Shown here one piece after another: positions 59,569 to 64,000 of a stretch of 64,000 nt of DNA. The DNA is taken from assembly GCA_947652325.1 (NCBI GenBank), contig CANTCQ010000002.1, positions 124,001 through 188,000 of the forward strand. Reading direction: 5' to 3'. Each line of letters opens with the position of its first letter. Position 1 is the stretch's first letter. Made by a program: the position numbers and the translations under genes. This stretch comes from an uncultured Mycoplasmatota bacterium. GTDB taxonomy: Bacteria > Bacillota_I > Bacilli_A > RF39 > UBA660. Below the pieces are notes generated by a model. The model had not been told where the DNA came from, did not search any database, and saw only the letters and a list, made by a program, of their open reading frames with translations.

Positions 59569-62413
59569 ATTTTTAGTCATTGTTTTCTTATTTTTTATTT
59601 CTTCTCTTCCTAATGAAACTATTGTTGAACAAATAAATACAAATACTTTAGCTTATGCCTTTAACTTAAAACAGGCATCTTCTACAAAAAATTTAAAAAA
59701 TATAGCTGTTTTTATTAAATTTAACGATAGTGATGCAAATGTAATGCATCATTTAGATGATGAGCAAAGTGTAGAAAACGCGAATCAATTATTTAATAGC
59801 GATATTCTTATTTCTATGAATTCTGTAAATGGTATAATTCAAGTTCCCTCTTTTAAAAAATATTATGAGAGAGAAAGTTACGGGGATTTGTCTATAACAA
59901 CTGAAATTTTTCCAAAAATAGACGGAAAAGTAGTTGCCTATCAAGATAAACATCCTATAGGATATTATTTAAAATATAATGTTCAAAATGCCATCGGATA
60001 TAAGAATACTGCTGAAGCTTTAGAAAGAGAAAAAGAACTCATTAATAATGCAGTGGCTTTTATTGAAAATCAGGTTTTATTATCTGGTATTACTTCGGAT
60101 GATTTGGATAAAAATAATGATGGATTTATTGATGCTATTTCTTTTGTGGTTGAGGGGCAAAAAAATTTACCTTCTACAGTTATGTGGGGTGACTTGCTAT
60201 GGTCTCATCAATCTGCCAATAAAGGGATTCAAGAAGATATTTTAGGAAAAAACATAAATGCTTATACTTTTTTATATGCTGAAGATTATACAGAAACTGC
60301 AGGATTGTTTTCTCTCAATCGAGGTAAATATGGAACTATTATACATGAATTTGGTCACGTTTTAGGATATAGAGATTTATATCGTTATGAAAATTCTAAT
60401 GCTAAACCAGTGGGATTTTATGATATTATGGGAGATTTAATTGGTTCAAATCCACAAAGTTTTTTGACTTATTTTATTAGTGATTATACATCTTCTACTC
60501 ATTGGCATAATCCATTGCCTGTTATTGAAAAAACCACAGAAAATATTATACTTTATAAGCCTAAATTTCAAGATAAAAATGAAAAAAGGGCTGTTAAGTT
60601 GAAAGTTGGAGGCAATGAAGAAGAGTATTTTATTGTAGAGTATCATAACAAATTGAATACTTATGAATCTCATTCTGCTGATGCAAGTGGTATTATTATT
60701 TATCGAGTGAATGAAAAAAACAAATTTCAGGGAAATAATGGAACAGGAGACCTTGTTTATGTATTTCGTCCAAACGAAACTGGGCTTGGGGATGGAGCAG
60801 GGGATTTATCTTCTGCCACTTTTAATAATAAAAGACCCATTTTTGGTAAGGAAATTGTACAGAATGCCCAAAATTTTGATAATCAAACCATCCATTTTTC
60901 AGATGGAAGTAATTCAGGTTTGATTATTGAAGTGATAAATGAAACAACTGATTCTATTGCTTTTAATGTTACTTTTCCGAAAGTGGAAGGAGAAGGAACA
61001 AAGGAAAAACCATATCTTATTCGAAATGTAGAAGATTATCTTTATCTAATGAAAATGACTACTTTAAATAAGTATTATAAATTGATGAATGATATAGATT
61101 TTAAAAATATTTTATATCCTAGTATTGATTTTGAAGGAAATATAGATGGAAATCATAAAACACTTAAGAATATCACAAGTAAAAACACAGGAGTTTTTAA
61201 TTCCATTGGAAATTTTCAAACGAAAACAAAAATAGAAAATCTTACTATTGAAAATATAATTGCCAATGCTGATGGAGAGAACTATTTAGGTGGATTTTCC
61301 AATGTTGCTCAAAATATTCTTTTACAAAATGTACATGTAGTAGGAGCTGAAATTACTCACGAAGGGGCGAAATTAAATAATTTAGCTTCCACAGGAGGTT
61401 TTTTAGGAAATGCTGACAATCAGACAAATATTCTTAATTGTTCTGCAAATGCTACTGTAAGGGCTCCAAAAAATGTAGGAGGTTTTTTGGGACTTAATCA
61501 AAATGCAATTATTAAAGATAGTTTTGCCAAAGGAAAAGTATATGGAACTGAGAATATAGGAGCGTTTTTTGGATTACAAGCTATTACGGATTCCACTTAT
61601 CATACTCCAGAAAATGTTTATTTTGATACAGCTGCTACTTTGAAAGCGGTAGGTGGTTATGCTAAGTATGGTCATAATTTAAATGTTTTAGATGCCTCTT
61701 CTTTAGCTAATGGAATACGAGGAATTACGGTTTCTTCTTCCTTATCTTTAAAACAGTTTGAGCTAGTAAATATGCCAATAAAAATTGAGCCAAATGCAAA
61801 TTTAACTTATCAAACAATTTTTGAAAATCCTCAAATTGCTTCTTATCAGAATGGTAAAATTGAAGGTTTAAATATTGGAATGACTACATTATTTATAGAT
61901 ATTAATATTGGAAGTTGTAAAATGCGTTTTTCAATTGAAGTGACTATAAATACACCTAGTGGTGTTATTACAGAAAAAGAAGTACTAAACTTTTTGGGGC
62001 TTACAAAAAAAGAAAAATATGTAGTTGGTTTTGCATTAGGAACAAAGATTTCTAGTATTAAGCAAAAGCTTTCAGCTGATGGTAGAATAGAATTAAAAGG
62101 TTTTTTTGATGAATCGCATGTTGCCATAAAGGAAGGAATTGTTGCCACTGGAATTACATTTACATTATGCTTTAATCAAAAAGAATATACCTATACCATT
62201 ATTATAAAAGGAGATGTTAATGGAGATGGATTTATTTATGCAACAGATTATGTAAAAATTCGTAATCATATTATGGGAAAAAGCACATTGAATGGCGCCT
62301 TTTTGTTGGCAGCAGATATCAATAATGATGGATTTATTTATGCAACAGATTATGTACAAATTAAAAATCATATTATGGGAAAAAGTAAAATTCATCAAAC
62401 GTTTACATTTTAA
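59552..62413 (+). CDS. Secreted M6-type metalloprotease with GLUG-like repeats and a dockerin
   Basis: 953 residues, AAAGGAGGT site. Signal peptide (1-30). Peptidase region (about 50-400): Zn site HEFGHVLGYRDLY (His265, Glu266, His269), 'GFYDIMGDLIGSNPQSF' with the Met-turn, as in immune-inhibitor-A-like M6 peptidases. Middle: 'GEGTKEKPYLIRNVEDYLYL' then GLUG-like repeats ('NYLGGFSNVAQ', 'STGGFLGNADNQT', 'NVGGFLGLNQNA', 'NIGAFFGLQ'). C-terminus (from about 886): two copies of GDVNGDGFIYATDYVKIRNH-type EF-hand repeats, a type I dockerin. So it is an exported protease that can dock onto a cohesin partner. Dockerins outside cellulolytic clostridia occur in gut Bacillota; the partner is not evident here. 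Confidence 0.85.
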   Translation: MKNIAKFLVIVFLFFISSLPNETIVEQINTNTLAYAFNLKQASSTKNLKNIAVFIKFNDSDANVMHHLDDEQSVENANQLFNSDILISMNSVNGIIQVPSFKKYYERESYGDLSITTEIFPKIDGKVVAYQDKHPIGYYLKYNVQNAIGYKNTAEALEREKELINNAVAFIENQVLLSGITSDDLDKNNDGFIDAISFVVEGQKNLPSTVMWGDLLWSHQSANKGIQEDILGKNINAYTFLYAEDYTETAGLFSLNRGKYGTIIHEFGHVLGYRDLYRYENSNAKPVGFYDIMGDLIGSNPQSFLTYFISDYTSSTHWHNPLPVIEKTTENIILYKPKFQDKNEKRAVKLKVGGNEEEYFIVEYHNKLNTYESHSADASGIIIYRVNEKNKFQGNNGTGDLVYVFRPNETGLGDGAGDLSSATFNNKRPIFGKEIVQNAQNFDNQTIHFSDGSNSGLIIEVINETTDSIAFNVTFPKVEGEGTKEKPYLIRNVEDYLYLMKMTTLNKYYKLMNDIDFKNILYPSIDFEGNIDGNHKTLKNITSKNTGVFNSIGNFQTKTKIENLTIENIIANADGENYLGGFSNVAQNILLQNVHVVGAEITHEGAKLNNLASTGGFLGNADNQTNILNCSANATVRAPKNVGGFLGLNQNAIIKDSFAKGKVYGTENIGAFFGLQAITDSTYHTPENVYFDTAATLKAVGGYAKYGHNLNVLDASSLANGIRGITVSSSLSLKQFELVNMPIKIEPNANLTYQTIFENPQIASYQNGKIEGLNIGMTTLFIDINIGSCKMRFSIEVTINTPSGVITEKEVLNFLGLTKKEKYVVGFALGTKISSIKQKLSADGRIELKGFFDESHVAIKEGIVATGITFTLCFNQKEYTYTIIIKGDVNGDGFIYATDYVKIRNHIMGKSTLNGAFLLAADINNDGFIYATDYVQIKNHIMGKSKIHQTFTF

Positions 62414-62424
62414 AAAAAGAAAAT

Positions 62425-62470
62425 AAATATATGCTTGGGTGAAAAAAGTGTATATATTATTTTTTTTTGC
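62425..62470 (+). terminator. Probable terminator
   Basis: Imperfect AATATATGC/GTGTATATATT stem followed by a long T-run after the protease gene. Confidence 0.5.
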
Positions 62471-62522
62471 TTTTATTTTTTTTTGAAATAGACTATACTA
62501 TTAATAGGTTAGGAGAAATGGT

Positions 62523-63236
62523 ATGTTAAATGTGATTGATGCAATTATTTTGCTATTTTTGTTAATGGGAGCTTTGGTTGGTTTTAAAAAAGGGGTAATT
62601 AAAAGTGTGGTTTCCTTTGTTGGAACCATTTTGGTTTTTGTTTTATCTTTTGCTTTAAAAAATCCTTTATCTGTTATTTTGTATACCTATTTTCCGTTTT
62701 TTAATGTCGGAATTACAGTTGTTAATATTTTAATTTATGAAGCCATAGCTTTTGTTATTGTTTTTGCCATTTTATCTACTGTTTTAGGTGTGGTCATAAA
62801 AATATCAGGTATTATTGAAACTTTATTAAAATTTACAATTGTTTTGGGAATTCCTTCTAAAATTTTAGGAGCTATTTTTGGTCTTTTGGAAATGTATGTT
62901 TTTATTTTTGCAGCATTATTTGCTTTATCTCATTTTAATGTTAATAATAGTCTTATTACTGATAGTAAAATGGCAAATTGGATACTTGAGAAGACTCCTT
63001 TTGTAAGTCATATGATGGAAGATACATATAGTGGTATTAAAGAAATTGTTTCGTTAAATAAAAATTATCAAAATTCACAAGATAAAGAAAAATTGAATCA
63101 AGATGGCTTAAATATTTTATTAAAATATAATGTATTAAGTGTAGAAAATGCGAATACACTTTTAGAAAAAGGAAAATTAAAAATTAATGATGCTCATATA
63201 ATTATTAGTAAATACGAGAAAGAAGGAAAAGAATGA
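62523..63236 (+). CDS. CvpA family membrane protein
   Basis: 237 residues with four helices in the first 150 residues: 'NVIDAIILLFLLMGALVGFKKGVIKSVVSFVG' (in part) is the CvpA N-terminus, 'ILGAIFGLLEMYVFIFAALFALS' the last helix. The C-terminal tail (160-237) is polar and helical. CvpA proteins are involved in envelope homeostasis, and in colicin V production in E. coli. GTTAGGAGAAATGGT precedes the start. Its stop overlaps the thioredoxin start by 4 bases. Confidence 0.85.
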   Translation: MLNVIDAIILLFLLMGALVGFKKGVIKSVVSFVGTILVFVLSFALKNPLSVILYTYFPFFNVGITVVNILIYEAIAFVIVFAILSTVLGVVIKISGIIETLLKFTIVLGIPSKILGAIFGLLEMYVFIFAALFALSHFNVNNSLITDSKMANWILEKTPFVSHMMEDTYSGIKEIVSLNKNYQNSQDKEKLNQDGLNILLKYNVLSVENANTLLEKGKLKINDAHIIISKYEKEGKE

Positions 63237-63529
63237 TTAAATATTTAGAACAAAATGAATCTTTAAAGGATGTTATTAAAAGTGGTGTTTATTTGGTTGA
63301 TTTTTATGCAGATTGGTGTGGTCCATGTAAAATGATGGGTAGTGTACTTGAGAAAATGGAAGATGTAAATATTGTGAAAATCAATACGGATATGCATCAA
63401 GAACTTGCCCAAAGTTTTGGTATTATGAGTATTCCAACTCTTCTCTTTTTTAAAGATGGACAAGAGGTAAAAAAAGAAGTGGGATTTAAAGATGAAAGTG
63501 AAATACGTTCTCTTTTAGAAAATATTTAA
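63233..63529 (+). CDS. trxA: Thioredoxin
   Basis: 98 residues, compact thioredoxin fold with active site YADWCGPCKMMGSVLEKM and cis-Pro in IMSIPTLLFFKDGQEV. A short N-terminus, as in many Bacillota thioredoxins. It reduces disulfides in the cytosol. Translationally coupled to cvpA (ATGA overlap). Confidence 0.93.
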   Translation: MIKYLEQNESLKDVIKSGVYLVDFYADWCGPCKMMGSVLEKMEDVNIVKINTDMHQELAQSFGIMSIPTLLFFKDGQEVKKEVGFKDESEIRSLLENI

Positions 63530-63556
63530 AAAGTGGCTTTTTATAGTCACTTTTTT
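63528..63556. terminator. Bidirectional terminator
   Basis: AAAAAGTGG/TCACTTTTT stem (one G-U pair) with T-runs on both strands, between thioredoxin and the convergent partial gene. Confidence 0.8.
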
Positions 63557-64000
63557 CTATATCTTGTAATGATTTCTTTTGCTTCCTCTAAAGAATCTTC
63601 TACATAAACATTATTGTTTTTATTAAGATTTTGTAAAAGCAGAGGCATTCTTAATTTATCCAAACGGTCTAAATTCACATCTTTTATTAAACTATCTAGG
63701 TTATCCATATCATAATTTTGTAAAATAAAAGTATATATATTTTGAATTAAAATTTTTCTTTCTTTTGAAGGTATTTGAAACCAAGTTGTGCATTCTAATA
63801 GAATGGAAAGTAATTTTGTTTTTGTAATTTGAAACAATTGCTTTTTATATTCTTCATATGTACCCAATAATACACATTTTTCTTTTATATGGTCTATGAT
63901 GTCAAATTTGTCAAAAATTTTAGGGTTTGGAAAAAATTTAGTGGATAAAGTGATACTATTTAAATGTCTTTGATAATAATAAAGAATTTCATTTGTTACG
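63547..64000 (-). CDS. Hypothetical protein (5' partial)
   Basis: The frame runs from the window edge to TGA 63547-63549, giving at least 150 residues: 'VTNEILYYYQRHLNSITLSTKFF', 'IIDHIKEKCVLLGTYEEYKKQLF', 'WFQIPSKERKILIQNIYTFILQNYDMDNL', ending ITRYRKK (quoted in parts). A helical, soluble protein; the start lies beyond the window. A short ORF from 63867 is just the internal part of it. Not recognised. Confidence 0.7.
   Translation of the reverse strand, partial: VTNEILYYYQRHLNSITLSTKFFPNPKIFDKFDIIDHIKEKCVLLGTYEEYKKQLFQITKTKLLSILLECTTWFQIPSKERKILIQNIYTFILQNYDMDNLDSLIKDVNLDRLDKLRMPLLLQNLNKNNNVYVEDSLEEAKEIITRYRKK

Overview
The window is an AT-rich chromosomal segment from a low-GC, Gram-positive, endospore-forming bacterium. 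Spore genes are spread along it: a GerM-domain protein, gerE, a spoIIIAH-like gene, sigK, a YjcZ-like small protein and a PdaC-like deacetylase. Housekeeping genes (rplS, rimM, trmD, lepB, tsaC, sepF, divIVA, mutL, rnc, a short smc, def, ftsW/spoVE, comEA, comEC, holA, rnhC) have Bacillota architecture. The short, mycoplasma-length SMC suggests an Erysipelotrichia- or Mollicutes-related gut Bacilli lineage; that placement is inference. TGA is a normal stop here.

Layout. 1-3.1 kb: end of rpmF, tRNA-Arg and a sporulation group (gerM-like, gerE, spoIIIAH-like). 3.4-7.0 kb: a two-peptide bacteriocin cluster with a C39-peptidase ABC exporter split by a frameshift, an accessory protein, two double-glycine prepeptides too short for routine gene calling, and a pilin-like protein. 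7.0-18 kb: housekeeping genes (DUF368, lemA/DUF2207, rRNA and tRNA modification, rplS, lepB, tsaC, sepF/divIVA).

17.9-30.7 kb: sigK is cut in two by a 12,042-bp skin-like element. Removing it between two AAATG cores restores a 735-nt sigK frame exactly. The element carries a large serine recombinase, a surface or lipoprotein cargo block, three HTH regulators, an FtsK-type translocase, and a replication module of the kind known from eukaryotic CRESS-DNA viruses. That module is an HUH plus SF3-helicase Rep, preceded by a 12-bp stem whose loop holds the circovirus nonanucleotide TAGTATTAC, followed by two tandem 8-bp iteron-like repeats. In the excised circle the recombinase frame runs through attP, without a stop, into the HTH ORF at the other end. 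Integration therefore cuts a 753-codon recombinase-HTH frame in two. This element is the main discovery candidate.

30.7-38.4 kb: yqeG, yqeH, mutL, two unknown small genes, an ABC exporter and a PdaC-like deacetylase. 38.4-42 kb is a tRNA-rich, decaying zone: a pepC remnant, tRNA-Glu, tRNA-Ile, and a 1.4-kb island bounded by an intact tRNA-Lys and a 49-bp 3' tRNA-Lys duplicate, then tRNA-Ser. 42-48.2 kb: a ZnuA-like lipoprotein lacking its metal histidines, yidD, rnc and smc. 48.2-51.1 kb is a small accessory block (zinc-ribbon, DUF3781, ASCH-like, DUF5131 broken by one TGA, XRE). 51.2-64 kb: def, a YjcZ-like gene, ftsW/spoVE, comEA-comEC, holA, rnhC, a secreted cadherin-like protein followed by an M6-type metalloprotease with a dockerin, cvpA and thioredoxin.
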